Positions 1 to 7,630 of a DNA stretch of 32,030 nucleotides are shown piece by piece. Numbering within the stretch: position 1 is the first letter of the stretch; each line of letters starts with the position of its first letter. The position numbers and the translations under genes are program-made. The notes under the pieces are model-generated. The model saw only the letters and a program-made list of their open reading frames with translations, was not told the origin of the DNA and did no database searches. The stretch comes from an uncultured Clostridia bacterium (GTDB taxonomy: Bacteria > Bacillota > Clostridia > Oscillospirales > Oscillospiraceae): the NCBI GenBank assembly GCA_945949735.1, contig CAMFFO010000013.1, positions 1-32,030 on the forward strand, read 5' to 3'.

Positions 1-21
1 ACGCTTCGTTCCTGCGGGCGG

Positions 22-999
22 TTATCCGATGTGCCCGAAGTTGTGGCAGGCGACGAAGTGGCCGGAGGAAACCTCCTTGAATTCCGGCATGGACGCGGCG
101 CAGGCCTCGCTTGCGTAGGGGCAGCGGGTGCGGAAGGGACAGCCGGAGGGGGCGTTCAGGGGGCTGGGGATATCGCCGGAGAGGACGATACGCTTGTTCT
201 CCCGGGCCTTTTTGGGGTCGGGGAGGGGGACCGCGCTCATCAGGCTCTTGGTATAGGGGTGCAGAGGATGGTCGTAGATTTCCTTCGCATCCGCCAGCTC
301 CACCATTTTACCAAGGTACATCACGGCGATTCTGTCGGAAATATGCCGCACCACCAAAAGATCGTGGGCAATGAACAGGTACGTCAGGTCAAGCTGATCC
401 TGCAGCTCGTCAAACATATTGATGACCTGGGCCTGAATGGACACGTCCAGGGCGGAAACCGGCTCGTCGCACACCACAAACTGGGGATTCACCGCCAGGG
501 CCCTGGCGATGCCGATGCGCTGACGCTGGCCGCCGGAGAACTCATGGGCGTAGCGGTTGGCGTGCTCGGAGTTTAAGCCAACCTTGGCCATCAGATCCAG
601 AATCCGCTCCTGCCGCTCCTGGGAGGAGGAATACATTTTGTGCACGTCCAGAGGCTCGCCGATGATATCGGCCACGGTCATGCGGGGATTCAGGGAGGAA
701 TAGGGATCCTGGAACACCATGGCGGACTTGCGGCGGTACTCCAGAATATCCTTCTTGGTTTCGATTTTCTTGCCGTCGAACCAGATCTCTCCCGCGGTGG
801 GCTTGTACAGGTGCAGCAGGGTTCTGCCGACAGTGGTCTTGCCGCAGCCGGATTCGCCTACCAGGCCCAGGGTCTCACCCCGGCGGATGGAGAAGGACAC
901 GTCGTCCACGGCTTTCAGAGGCTTGGAGGAAAACATCCCGGTGGTGATGTTGAAATATTCCTTCAGGTGCTTGACCTCCACCAATGTATCCTGGCTCAT
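22..999 (-). CDS. oppF: Oligopeptide ABC transporter ATP-binding protein (OppF-like)
   Basis: Cytoplasmic ATPase subunit of a peptide importer, 325 residues, the usual family length. Seen: Walker [13 protein letters not shown] at about 45-56, Q-loop VFQDP near 95-99, signature FSGGQRQR at about 154-161, Walker B VVCDEP at about 175-180, and a C-terminal extension with the paired-cysteine CPFRTRC segment typical of OppD/OppF. Its ATG overlaps the end of the upstream oppD gene by 4 bases (ATGA), so the two are translationally coupled. It is the last visible gene of the operon; only 21 bases remain before the window edge, so a following oppA or other gene cannot be judged. Assignment to the Opp/Dpp class is firm; the actual substrate (oligopeptide, dipeptide or nickel chelate) is not readable from sequence. 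Confidence 0.95.
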   Translation of the reverse strand: MSQDTLVEVKHLKEYFNITTGMFSSKPLKAVDDVSFSIRRGETLGLVGESGCGKTTVGRTLLHLYKPTAGEIWFDGKKIETKKDILEYRRKSAMVFQDPYSSLNPRMTVADIIGEPLDVHKMYSSSQERQERILDLMAKVGLNSEHANRYAHEFSGGQRQRIGIARALAVNPQFVVCDEPVSALDVSIQAQVINMFDELQDQLDLTYLFIAHDLLVVRHISDRIAVMYLGKMVELADAKEIYDHPLHPYTKSLMSAVPLPDPKKARENKRIVLSGDIPSPLNAPSGCPFRTRCPYASEACAASMPEFKEVSSGHFVACHNFGHIG

Positions 1000-1991
1000 G
1001 CTTCGTCACCGCCTTCCTTCTCCATGGCATCCTTCACGTTCACCCAGCAGGCGGCCTGGTGCATATCGTTGATCTGCATCCGCTGGCAGCGCTCCTTGAG
1101 GCAAATCTTCATAGCCGCGTCGCAGCGGGGGGCGAAGGGACAGCCCTGGGGCATATTCAGCAGGTCGATGGGCGTGCCCGCGATGGGCTGCAGCTTCTGA
1201 CCGTCATTGCCCACGGTGGGGATGGAGCGCATCAGGCCCTTGGTGTACTCGTGCTTGGGATTGTAGAAAATCTCGTCGGCGGTGCCCTGCTCACAGATGG
1301 AGCCGGCGTACATGACGATGACCTCGTCGCACATCTGGGCCACCACGCCCAGATCATGGGTAATCATGATGATGGCCATACCCAGCTCCTTCTGCAGCTT
1401 CTGCATCAGCTCCAGAATCTGGGCCTGGATGGTCACGTCCAGAGCGGTGGTGGGTTCGTCGGCAATCAGGATGTCCGGCTCGCAGGCCAGGGCCATGGCG
1501 ATCATCACCCGCTGGCGCATACCGCCGGAGAACTCGAAGGGATACTGCTTCATCCGCTTCTCCGGCTCGTTGACGTTGACCAGCTTCAGCATCTCCACGG
1601 CCCGGTCCCAGGCCTCCTTCTTGCTGCGGTTGGTGTGGAGCCGGATGGCCTCCATCAGCTGATGGCCGATGGTGTAGGTGGGGTTCAGGGAGGTCATGGG
1701 GTCCTGGAAGATGATGGAGATCTTGTTGCCCCGGATCTTTTTCATACCCTTCTCACCGATGCCCACCAGCTCCTGGCCGTCGAACTTCACGGAGCCGGAG
1801 ACGATTTTGCCGGTTTTCTCCAGAATCTGCATGATGGAGTAGGCGGTCACGGACTTTCCGGAGCCGGACTCTCCCACGATGCCCAGCACCTTGCCGCTGT
1901 CTAAGTAGAAGGAAACGCCGTTGACGGCCTTTACCTCGCCGGCGGGGGTGAAAAAGGAGGTGTGCAGATCATTAACTTCAAGCAGTGCCAT
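996..1991 (-). CDS. oppD: Oligopeptide ABC transporter ATP-binding protein (OppD-like)
   Basis: Second ATPase of the peptide importer, 331 residues. Walker A GESGSGKS lies at about 40-47, the Q-loop [11 protein letters not shown] near 94-104, the signature FSGGMRQR at about 154-161 and Walker [13 protein letters not shown] at about 174-185. The C-terminal oligopeptide-transporter extension holds CPFAPRC. OppD and OppF of this class form a heterodimer that drives the OppB/OppC channel. The gene begins 17 bases after the oppC stop with a good AAAGGAG site, and its TGA overlaps the oppF ATG. Family assignment is secure; substrate is not. Confidence 0.95.
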   Translation of the reverse strand: MALLEVNDLHTSFFTPAGEVKAVNGVSFYLDSGKVLGIVGESGSGKSVTAYSIMQILEKTGKIVSGSVKFDGQELVGIGEKGMKKIRGNKISIIFQDPMTSLNPTYTIGHQLMEAIRLHTNRSKKEAWDRAVEMLKLVNVNEPEKRMKQYPFEFSGGMRQRVMIAMALACEPDILIADEPTTALDVTIQAQILELMQKLQKELGMAIIMITHDLGVVAQMCDEVIVMYAGSICEQGTADEIFYNPKHEYTKGLMRSIPTVGNDGQKLQPIAGTPIDLLNMPQGCPFAPRCDAAMKICLKERCQRMQINDMHQAACWVNVKDAMEKEGGDEA

Positions 1992-2008
1992 ATCTACAAG
2001 CTCCTTTC

Positions 2009-3403
2009 TCAGTTCTTGAGTTTCGGATCAAAGGCATCCCGCAGGCCGTCGCCGAAGAGGTTCAGGGAAAGCACCACCAGGGAAATGGTCACGGCGGGGA
2101 TCACCAGCCGGTAGGGGTAGGAGTTGATGCCGTTCAGAGCGTCGGAGGCCAGACTGCCAAGGCTGGGCATGGGGGCGTTGACGCCCAGACCCAGGAAGGA
2201 CAGGAAGCTCTCGGTAAAGATGGCGCTGGGGATCTGCAGCGCGGTGGAAATAATGATCACACTGATGCAGTTGGGAATCAGGTGCTTGCGGATAATCCAT
2301 CCGGCTCTCGCGCCGGTGGAGCGGGCGGCAAGCACGTACTCCTGCTCCTTAAGGGAGAGGATCTGGCCCCGGATCTGCCGGGCCATGCTGACCCAGTACA
2401 GCAGGGCAAAAACGATGAACAGGGAAATCATGTTGCTTCCCAATTTGTTGAGGATGGAATTTTCGATAATGGGGCCCAGGGTCACCTTCATCACGGAGGC
2501 GAACAGAATGATCATCAGGGTGTCGGGCAGGGAATAAATAATATCCACGATCCGCATGATGACCATATCCACCCGGCCGCCGCAGTAGCCCGCGACGGAG
2601 CCCATGGTGATGCCGATGATCAGCACGATCAGGCTGGCGAAGAAGCCCACCGCCAAGGAGATCCGGGTGCCGTAGACCACACGGATGAAGTAGTCCCGGC
2701 CGCCGTCATCGGTGCCGAACACATGGGGGAAAACCTTCTGAGTCTCACCGCTGTAGCTGTCAAACCGGATAATATGGAAACCGTCCGCACAACGGATCAG
2801 CTCTACGTCGCCCGGGGCGCGCTTTGCCTTACCGGAAAAGGTGGTTTCCCAGACCCATTGGGAGATTCCCTTGTTTTCCTTGAATTTCTTTGGGGCGGCG
2901 TCATTGTATTCCTGATATCCGGCCGCACCTTCAAAGTCCGCGTTCACCTGGGCAAAGCCCTCGCTTCCGGAGGCAGCCCGGCAGGCGATCAGCATTTCCT
3001 CCGCCTTGCTCTGCTTTTCGGAGCTCTGGGCGGCATCCGTGAAATCCACGGGGATGAAGTATTCCTGTACGGTGGCCTTTCCCAGGAGTGTGACACACTC
3101 GGTGTCGCCATACTGGAACGGAGCCAGGTTGTTGTAGGAGGGATCTACGGGCCGGCCGGGCGTGACGCCCAGCATGGTATCGTAGGAATAGGGCCAGAAA
3201 GAGGGAACGATCAGGGCGGAAAGGGTAATCAGGACGATCACCACCAGGCTGACGGTGGCCACCTTGTTGCGCAGCAGCCGCTTCATACCGTCCTTGAAGA
3301 AGGTGGTGGAGGGCCGCATCTGCACCATGTATTCCTTTTCCGCGTCGGTGGCGGGGAGGAAGTCGTCCAGATCCACATGAAGGCTGAAAGGATTGTTTTT
3401 CAT
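2009..3403 (-). CDS. oppC: Oligopeptide ABC transporter permease (OppC-like) with a large extracytoplasmic insert
   Basis: Inner-membrane permease of the peptide importer. At 464 residues it is about 150 longer than a usual OppC (about 300). The N-terminal cytoplasmic stretch and first membrane helix (about 48-68) are normal, and the classical HVFGTDDGGRDYF segment that normally follows soon after helix 1 appears only at about 227-239. Between them, about residues 85-225, is a hydrophilic insert that should lie outside the membrane. Its end (APGDVELIRCADGFHIIRF) resembles the last strand region of parvulin-type domains; this is a by-eye likeness only. The EAA loop (AARSTGARAGWIIRKHLIPN) is present near 360-380. 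The gene follows oppB by 12 bases. Confidence 0.92.
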   Translation of the reverse strand: MKNNPFSLHVDLDDFLPATDAEKEYMVQMRPSTTFFKDGMKRLLRNKVATVSLVVIVLITLSALIVPSFWPYSYDTMLGVTPGRPVDPSYNNLAPFQYGDTECVTLLGKATVQEYFIPVDFTDAAQSSEKQSKAEEMLIACRAASGSEGFAQVNADFEGAAGYQEYNDAAPKKFKENKGISQWVWETTFSGKAKRAPGDVELIRCADGFHIIRFDSYSGETQKVFPHVFGTDDGGRDYFIRVVYGTRISLAVGFFASLIVLIIGITMGSVAGYCGGRVDMVIMRIVDIIYSLPDTLMIILFASVMKVTLGPIIENSILNKLGSNMISLFIVFALLYWVSMARQIRGQILSLKEQEYVLAARSTGARAGWIIRKHLIPNCISVIIISTALQIPSAIFTESFLSFLGLGVNAPMPSLGSLASDALNGINSYPYRLVIPAVTISLVVLSLNLFGDGLRDAFDPKLKN

Positions 3404-3415
3404 TGCTTGTTCTCC

Positions 3416-4345
3416 TTACTCCAGGTTGATTCTGGGATCGACGATCTTGTACAGAATATCGCTGACCAGGTTCATGACAACGATCAGCAGCGCCAGCACA
3501 ATGGTGGTGCCCATGATCAGGGGGTAGTCACGGCCGGTGATGGAGCTGACGAAGGCTCTGCCGATGCCGGGCACCGCGAAAACCTGCTCAATGACCAGGG
3601 AGCCTGTGACGATGTAGGCCAGCATGGGGCCGGCGTAGGTGATGACTGGGATCAGGGAATTCTTCAGCGCGTGGCCGAAGATGATCTTGACGGGAGGCAC
3701 GCCCTTGGCCCGGGCGGTGCGGATGTAGTCCTGGCCCAGAACATCCAGCATGGACGAGCGGGTAAGCCGGGTGATGTTTGCCATGGGGGACAGGCTCAGG
3801 GCGATGATCGGGAGGATCAACCCCTTGACGCTGTCGCCGTTGGCAGGGAACCAGCCCAGCTTTACCGAGAACACGATCAGCATCAGCGAGCCCATGATGA
3901 ACGAGGGCATGGAGATGAAAGCGGTGGTCAGAACCATGATGCACTTGTCGATAAACTTATTCCGGCGCAGAGCCGCCACGGCGCCCAGCACAACACCCGA
4001 CACCAGCGCGATGGCTGCGGCAAACAGGCCCAGCTTGGCGGAGGTGCGCATACCGTCCATAATCACATCGATGACCTGACGGCCGCGGAGCTTGACGGAG
4101 GGGCCAAAGTCAAACTTGGTGACGATATCCTTCAGGTAGGTTCCATACTGCACGAGCAGAGGCTTATCCATGCCATACTTGGCCTCCAGAGCCGCCTGGG
4201 CGGTCTCGGAGATTGCTTTTTCCGACAGGAAGGGGCCGCCGGGAACAGCGTGCATGACGAAGAAGGTCACCGTGATGACGATCCAAATGGTCAGAATCGC
4301 CATGGCGATTCGCTTCAAAATATACATCAGGGTTTTGGAATTCAT
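3416..4345 (-). CDS. oppB: Oligopeptide ABC transporter permease (OppB-like)
   Basis: First gene of the operon, 309 residues, the usual OppB/DppB length. An N-terminal membrane helix (about 8-30) is followed by the family segment around HAVPGGPF, and the EAA loop DYIRTARAKGVPPVKIIFGHALKNSL sits in the second half, the contact site for the ATPases. Together with OppC it forms the translocation pore. A minus-strand promoter lies about 75 bases upstream of the ATG. No oppA-type lipoprotein gene lies upstream; the next genes on that side are tRNAs on the other strand. Confidence 0.94.
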   Translation of the reverse strand: MNSKTLMYILKRIAMAILTIWIVITVTFFVMHAVPGGPFLSEKAISETAQAALEAKYGMDKPLLVQYGTYLKDIVTKFDFGPSVKLRGRQVIDVIMDGMRTSAKLGLFAAAIALVSGVVLGAVAALRRNKFIDKCIMVLTTAFISMPSFIMGSLMLIVFSVKLGWFPANGDSVKGLILPIIALSLSPMANITRLTRSSMLDVLGQDYIRTARAKGVPPVKIIFGHALKNSLIPVITYAGPMLAYIVTGSLVIEQVFAVPGIGRAFVSSITGRDYPLIMGTTIVLALLIVVMNLVSDILYKIVDPRINLE

Positions 4346-4421
4346 CCGGATCCTACCTTTCCCATTACCGAAGAAGGCGCAGCCCTCCCCGCAAATTCAG
4401 CTACGAGAAAATATATTGGAA

Positions 4422-4450
4422 ATTATACACCGGATTATTCAGATTCGCAA
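4422..4450 (-). promoter_or_regulatory. Sigma-A-type promoter for oppBCDF
   Basis: On the minus strand TTGCGA (4445-4450) is followed by 17 bases and a perfect TATAAT (4422-4427). The expected start is about 70 bases before the oppB ATG. The position and orientation fit the operon; it has not been tested. Confidence 0.6.
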
Positions 4451-4796
4451 CTGTAATTTTTTCTAATATTATCCTGGCCCGCGCATCCTTTTTGTAATAT
4501 TTGCTCAAAAGAATGTCCGCATCAGAAAAACAAGTGTTAGCGCGCAAAAGGATTTTTCTCCATAATTGAACGAACATGTACACAAAAAACAGAATATGAA
4601 AAAAGTATTAAAAGCAATCTCCCGGCGGCGGAGCTTTCAAAATGGATGAATAATACTGTATATTGCGTATAATTTCCGCTTCTTCCCGCGGACAAGGCGG
4701 CTGCCGGATGCCTGATGATGCGTCCCCCACAGCGGGCTGTTTTTCAGGATGATCCGCAAAGCCCGAAAACCGATTCAGAAAAACTGAAAAAAGGGA
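4451..4796. other. Intergenic stretch without recognised gene
   Basis: This AT-rich stretch lies between the divergent opp and tRNA promoters. I see no convincing coding potential. A TATAAT-like hexamer occurs near 4668, but no matching -35 element was identified. Confidence 0.4.
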
Positions 4797-4825
4797 TTGC
4801 CAAAAGAGTTTTTTCGTGCTATAGT
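4797..4825 (+). promoter_or_regulatory. Promoter for the tRNA-Gln/tRNA-Lys unit
   Basis: TTGCCA (4797-4802), 17-base spacer, TATAGT (4820-4825). It lies about 38 bases upstream of tRNA-Gln, and both tRNAs share one downstream terminator. Confidence 0.7.
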
Positions 4826-4862
4826 ATCCAGTGTGTCCGGCCAAAGCGAGTCACACCGGTAT

Positions 4863-4937
4863 TGGGATGTCGCCAAGCGGTAAGGCATCAGACTTTGACT
4901 CTGACATTCGTCGGTTCGAATCCGGCCATCCCAGCCA
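4863..4937 (+). tRNA. tRNA-Gln (anticodon TTG)
   Basis: The acceptor stem TGGGATG pairs with CATCCCA. The anticodon loop CTTTGAC gives TTG, read as CAA/CAG glutamine. The T-arm GGTTCGAATCC is intact, and the discriminator G plus CCA are encoded (4935-4937). Length with CCA is 75 nt. It is followed 23 bases later by tRNA-Lys. Confidence 0.95.
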
Positions 4938-4960
4938 AATTTATCCATATAATAATGTAT

Positions 4961-5036
4961 GATCCGCTAGCTCAGTCGGCAGAGCAACTGCCTTTTAAGC
5001 AGTGGGTCCGGGGTTCGAATCCCCGGCGGGTCACCA
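4961..5036 (+). tRNA. tRNA-Lys (anticodon TTT)
   Basis: The acceptor GATCCGC pairs with GCGGGTC (one G-T pair), the D-arm contains AGCTCAGTCGGCAGAGC, the anticodon stem ACTGC/GCAGT encloses CTTTTAA, and the T-arm and encoded CCA are intact. Length is 76 nt. Its 3' half, from the anticodon stem to CCA, recurs at 7630-7676 with two changes, so it may be the attachment site of a former integrated element. Confidence 0.95.
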
Positions 5037-5070
5037 AAACCCTGAAAGCTCTAGGGCTTTCAGGGTTTTT
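5037..5070 (+). terminator. Rho-independent terminator of the tRNA unit
   Basis: Stem AAACCCTGAAAGC / GCTTTCAGGGTTT with a short TCTAGG-type loop runs into five T residues, immediately after the tRNA-Lys CCA. Confidence 0.9.
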
Positions 5071-5091
5071 GTTGTGTTTTATCATTATCAC

Positions 5092-5138
5092 CAGACCCAC
5101 TGCCTAAACCTCAATTTTTGAGAAAGGCAGTGGGTCTG
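5092..5138. repeat. 14-bp perfect palindrome sharing a 10-base core with tRNA-Lys
   Basis: CAGACCCACTGCCT (5092-5105) is the exact reverse complement of AGGCAGTGGGTCTG (5125-5138); inside is a second small stem CTCA/TGAG. The core GCAGTGGGTC also occurs in tRNA-Lys (4999-5008), at 7531-7540 and in the tRNA-Lys fragment (7640-7649). Its function is unknown; it could be a recombination-site remnant. Confidence 0.6.
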
Positions 5139-5181
5139 ATTTATGGCAAAAAAGCGAATGCAAATGGCTCAAAAAAGTTGG

Positions 5182-5289
5182 GAAATTGAGGAAATCTTGC
5201 CAATTTCTAAAGAAAGCAAAACCATCGACTGCTTGATGGAAACAAGAACACAATTCTCCAGTTTCCAGCAGAGCAAGTCGATGGTTTTG
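5182..5289. repeat. Cluster of inverted repeats in a non-coding AT-rich stretch
   Basis: CAAAACCATCGACT (5217-5230) is a perfect inverted copy of AGTCGATGGTTTTG (5276-5289), with nested GGAAAC/GTTTCC. Just before it GAAATTG (5182-5188) faces CAATTTC (5201-5207). No gene is supported here; it may be a remnant of a small mobile element. Confidence 0.5.
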
Positions 5290-5344
5290 TTCACGGAATA
5301 TCCTTGCTTACCACGAGCAATCAATCACTTATATCGCCACATCA

Positions 5345-5891
5345 TCACCAGGGAGCCAGGAAGGAAAAGAACGGAATATTGCGCAGAACCCAAAAGACAA
5401 TCACTAAGGCAACACCGCACAATTCGGCAAGAGCCGGTGGCGAGGGATTTTTCCTCAGCCGAAAGTTTGGAAAACAGAGGAATACTTGGTGTATTTCCTG
5501 TTTTCCAAACTGTGCGGATGGGGGAAAAGACCCGCCATCCGGCCGCAGACGCAATTGTGCAGTGTTGCCCTACTACAGTCACGCTACTCACCAGCCATTC
5601 GGACAGCATCACTGGTTTCAGACGCCGAACGCCAAAAACGACCCGGACATACTCATACCCCAGAATGGCCATGGAGGGGACTCCCAATAAATACACCATA
5701 GGATTCCAGTGGAATGCTTCCCTGAAATCTCCTCTTAGCGTTGCAGCGACCGCGCGGCCAGAACCGCAGCCTGGGCAGTACAATCCCGTCAGATCATGAA
5801 AACGGCAGGACAAGATAAGCGTTTCACTCATGGCGCACAGACAGCCAATGGCTATGAATGCAGGAAAGAGGATCCCTAACAGGATCCTCTT
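5345..5891 (-). pseudogene. DUF2752 membrane protein gene interrupted by a MITE
   Basis: The open frame at 5576-5831 encodes the family core CRFHDLTGLYCPGCGSGRA, then a LRGDFREAFHWNP segment, typical of the small membrane family DUF2752 (function unknown). At residue 86 the frame enters the 166-bp element at 5406-5571. If the element and one ACT target copy are removed, the frame continues exactly into VIVFWVLRNIPFFSFLAPW and stops at 5345, giving a normal family-length C-terminal helix. Upstream of the ATG at 5831 the frame stays open for 20 codons (to 5891) and encodes a hydrophobic segment that looks like the first membrane helix, yet contains no ATG, GTG or TTG. The 5' end may therefore be damaged too. 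It lies 22 bases after the CD225 gene; I recall this pairing as common in related bacteria. Confidence 0.82.
5406..5571. mobile_element. 166-bp MITE inserted in the DUF2752 gene
   Basis: Imperfect terminal inverted repeats of about 19 bases start AAGGCAACACCGCACAATT at the left and AGGGCAACACTGCACAATT (reverse complement of the right end). They are flanked by ACT(A) on both sides (5403-5406 and 5572-5575), a 3-4 bp target duplication. The interior forms a strong hairpin, AGTTTGGAAAACAG against CTGTTTTCCAAACT. There is no coding capacity, so it must be mobilised in trans. Precise removal restores the host reading frame. Confidence 0.85.
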
Positions 5892-5913
5892 TTATAAATT
5901 CCTTTGCATATCA

Positions 5914-6831
5914 TTAGCCCATATTGGCTAAGGTGGCGAGCAATAATAGTCCGCCCAGAACAGTACCAACGATATTCCAAGTCTTGGCACTGGAAATCAT
6001 CTTCTCCTGTTCAGCGCGAGTGGTACATTTGTTAATACCATTGGTTTTAACCAGAGCCACGATACCGGGGATAGTACACAGCAGCAGTGTAACGATGGAC
6101 CAAGCAAGCATACCACCGGTAGAGTACTGGATGGGGGGATCACTTACCAGGGCGTTACCACACTGGGGGCAATGCATAGCTGCAGGAGGCAGCGAAGCAC
6201 CGCATTTGGGACAATAATCCATGTGGACACCTGAAGAAACTACACTATTATTTAGGCTACCGGGAGTAATTGTGCTGGTGCCCTTAACAGTAGAAGCAAC
6301 CTTGTTTGATTGCTTCTCAGGTGCGTTCTGTACGACAAAAGCAATCAGAATTGAAGGAATAGCATTATAGAAAAAAGCAGACTGAACAGATATCAGAATT
6401 TGACGTACACCATCTCTAAAATCAGAGGAAATAATATCTTTCCAATAGGAACTGGAACTAATAATGCCACCGAGCACAAAGAAAACTGCAGCAACCCAAC
6501 TTAACTTAACCGCATTTTTCCTATTAAATACCAATAGAATAATAAAGCCATAGGCCAGTGCTATTAGTAAATTGTTCAATACCAGTCCAGCGGTATCGCT
6601 GCCAACGTAGGGTAGAGAACGAATAAAACTGTACAGATTTCTCAAGCTTGTTATACCTGCACCAGCGGCAACCAGGTATGGTATATCTGCAAACAAAGCA
6701 ATTGCCATAAGTAAAGGTGCAACCCAGACGAGAATTCCTATGAAGGTTTCAAAGGTGTTGGTAGAAAAGCTAAGTAGTGCTTTATAGGCAAACGCAAACC
6801 CGGCTAAATAGCGAATCGTTTTACTGTCCAT
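5914..6831 (-). CDS. Zinc-ribbon CD225/dispanin-like multi-pass membrane protein
   Basis: 305 residues starting MDSKTIRYLAG. The start at 6831 has an AGAAGGAT site; an earlier in-frame ATG at 6885 lies inside the promoter and is rejected. About six hydrophobic segments occupy residues 5-170. A double CxxC zinc ribbon (CPKCG...CPQCG) lies at 207-225 and a C-terminal two-helix domain at about 240-303 (LAWSIVTLLLCTIPGIVAL...AKTWNIVGTVLGG) matches the bacterial CD225/dispanin pattern. The function of bacterial members is not established; zinc binding and membrane location are inferred. The gene is visibly AT-richer than the flanking genes and lies between tRNA-Lys and its partial copy. The DUF2752 pseudogene follows on the same strand. 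Confidence 0.85.
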   Translation of the reverse strand: MDSKTIRYLAGFAFAYKALLSFSTNTFETFIGILVWVAPLLMAIALFADIPYLVAAGAGITSLRNLYSFIRSLPYVGSDTAGLVLNNLLIALAYGFIILLVFNRKNAVKLSWVAAVFFVLGGIISSSSYWKDIISSDFRDGVRQILISVQSAFFYNAIPSILIAFVVQNAPEKQSNKVASTVKGTSTITPGSLNNSVVSSGVHMDYCPKCGASLPPAAMHCPQCGNALVSDPPIQYSTGGMLAWSIVTLLLCTIPGIVALVKTNGINKCTTRAEQEKMISSAKTWNIVGTVLGGLLLLATLANMG

Positions 6832-6873
6832 TTTTATCCTTCTTCCTGTTTTTTGTTGCAATATGCTATTAAA

Positions 6874-6902
6874 ATTATTACACATCTTTTGAAACGTGTC
6901 AA
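6874..6902 (-). promoter_or_regulatory. Promoter of the CD225 gene
   Basis: Minus-strand TTGACA (6897-6902), 17-base spacer, AATAAT (6874-6879). The leader would be about 35 bases, which supports translation from 6831 rather than 6885. Confidence 0.75.
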
Positions 6903-7094
6903 GTCTCTTTTGAACCGTTTTTTCTTCATAAAAATGCCATCACTTCATTGAGAAATTAACCCAATAAACTGAGGGCATTTATGGTGTTGATTAAAAAAGT
7001 TTATGGCGTTAGAACACCCATTTCACCGCGCATTTTCGCTGTTCATGGCGTTTTTGACCATCATCTCAAAAGCCCAAAAATCCTTGCGCCCCAA

Positions 7095-7292
7095 CTAGTA
7101 ATTGGCCACCTGCTGCCCCTTGAGCTGAAGCTGGGGCTTGTCCGCAATCAGGGCGATGAACTCCGAATTCGTGGGTTTTCCTTTTGTATTGCTGACCGTG
7201 TAGCCGAACAATCTTTGCAAAGTGTCCAGATCGCCTCTGTCCCAGGCTACTTCGATGGCGTGGCGGATGGTCTGCTTCACCCGGTTGGGCAT
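7095..7292 (-). pseudogene. C-terminal fragment of the sporulation regulator Spo0A
   Basis: 65 residues, MPNRVKQTIRHAIEVAWDRG...LFGYTVSNTKGKPTNSEFIALIAD..., correspond to the last part of the Spo0A DNA-binding domain (family pattern RAIRHAIEVAW...FGYT...KPTNSEFIA). A full Spo0A is about 260 residues, so the receiver domain and most of the effector domain, including the recognition helix region, are missing. Upstream sequence (about 7300-7480) is AT-rich and unrelated. The natural stop (TAG at 7095-7097) is retained. No ribosome site was noted. It is most likely a rearrangement relic or partial duplication of spo0A located elsewhere, not a working gene. Confidence 0.85.
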
Positions 7293-7488
7293 GGTCAGAA
7301 ATGTCTTGACGACTTAGCGTGTACTGCGTTCGTTAAGATAAGGTACCTTAAGGCAAGGCTTCCGCAGTTGTTAGGAAGATGTTAGTATCTGGTAATAGAG
7401 TTTTACGAAACATCTTATCATCTCTATTGAAAATTGCTTTTGAATAGTTAATTTCAAGAATAAGATGTCTATTTATAGATAAAAAAGT

Positions 7489-7516
7489 TTGACGAATGCC
7501 GTTTTTTGATTATAAT
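7489..7516 (+). promoter_or_regulatory. Strong orphan promoter upstream of the tRNA-Lys fragment
   Basis: TTGACG (7489-7494), 16-base spacer, perfect TATAAT (7511-7516). It is followed at 7529-7541 by AGGCAGTGGGTCT and then by the hairpin and tRNA-Lys 3' half, but no intact gene. It may be the original promoter of a tRNA gene whose 5' half is lost. Confidence 0.6.
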
Positions 7517-7609
7517 AGAAAACAGGATAGGCAGTGGGTCTAGCTACATACACGCAAAACACGCTAGATCGAAAAGTGCTAGAGCAGCAACAGGTTTTCG
7601 GCTCCCCCC

Positions 7610-7630
7610 AGCCCTGAGAATCAGGGCTTT
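7610..7630 (+). other. Stem-loop fused to the tRNA fragment
   Basis: AGCCCTGA/TCAGGGCT with a short GAA loop, followed by TTGCCTTTT. The tail is already part of the tRNA-Lys-derived sequence. It could act as a weak terminator, or mark the breakpoint where the 5' half of the tRNA was replaced. Confidence 0.4.

Noticed and set aside
1-21. Start of an oppA gene after oppF
   Set aside because: Only 21 bases remain and no start codon or signal peptide can be seen.
1985-4456. 823-residue open frame on the plus strand opposite the opp genes
   Set aside because: It is antisense to oppB and oppC, with low-complexity His/Gly/Gln-rich sequence and no ribosome site. It is a product of GC-biased codons on the other strand. 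The same holds for long antisense frames over aspS (9182-11077), the phn genes (13714-15525) and thrS (19315-21204).
4608-4844. 78-residue minus-strand frame upstream of the tRNAs
   Set aside because: It overlaps the tRNA promoter and has no recognisable protein pattern.
5143-5799. 218-residue plus-strand frame
   Set aside because: It runs through the inverted-repeat cluster, the MITE and the antisense of the DUF2752 gene. The translation has no family features and no good ribosome site was noted.
6832-6885. Upstream ATG (6885) for the CD225 gene
   Set aside because: It lies within and upstream of the AATAAT -10 element at 6874-6879; the ATG at 6831 has the ribosome site.
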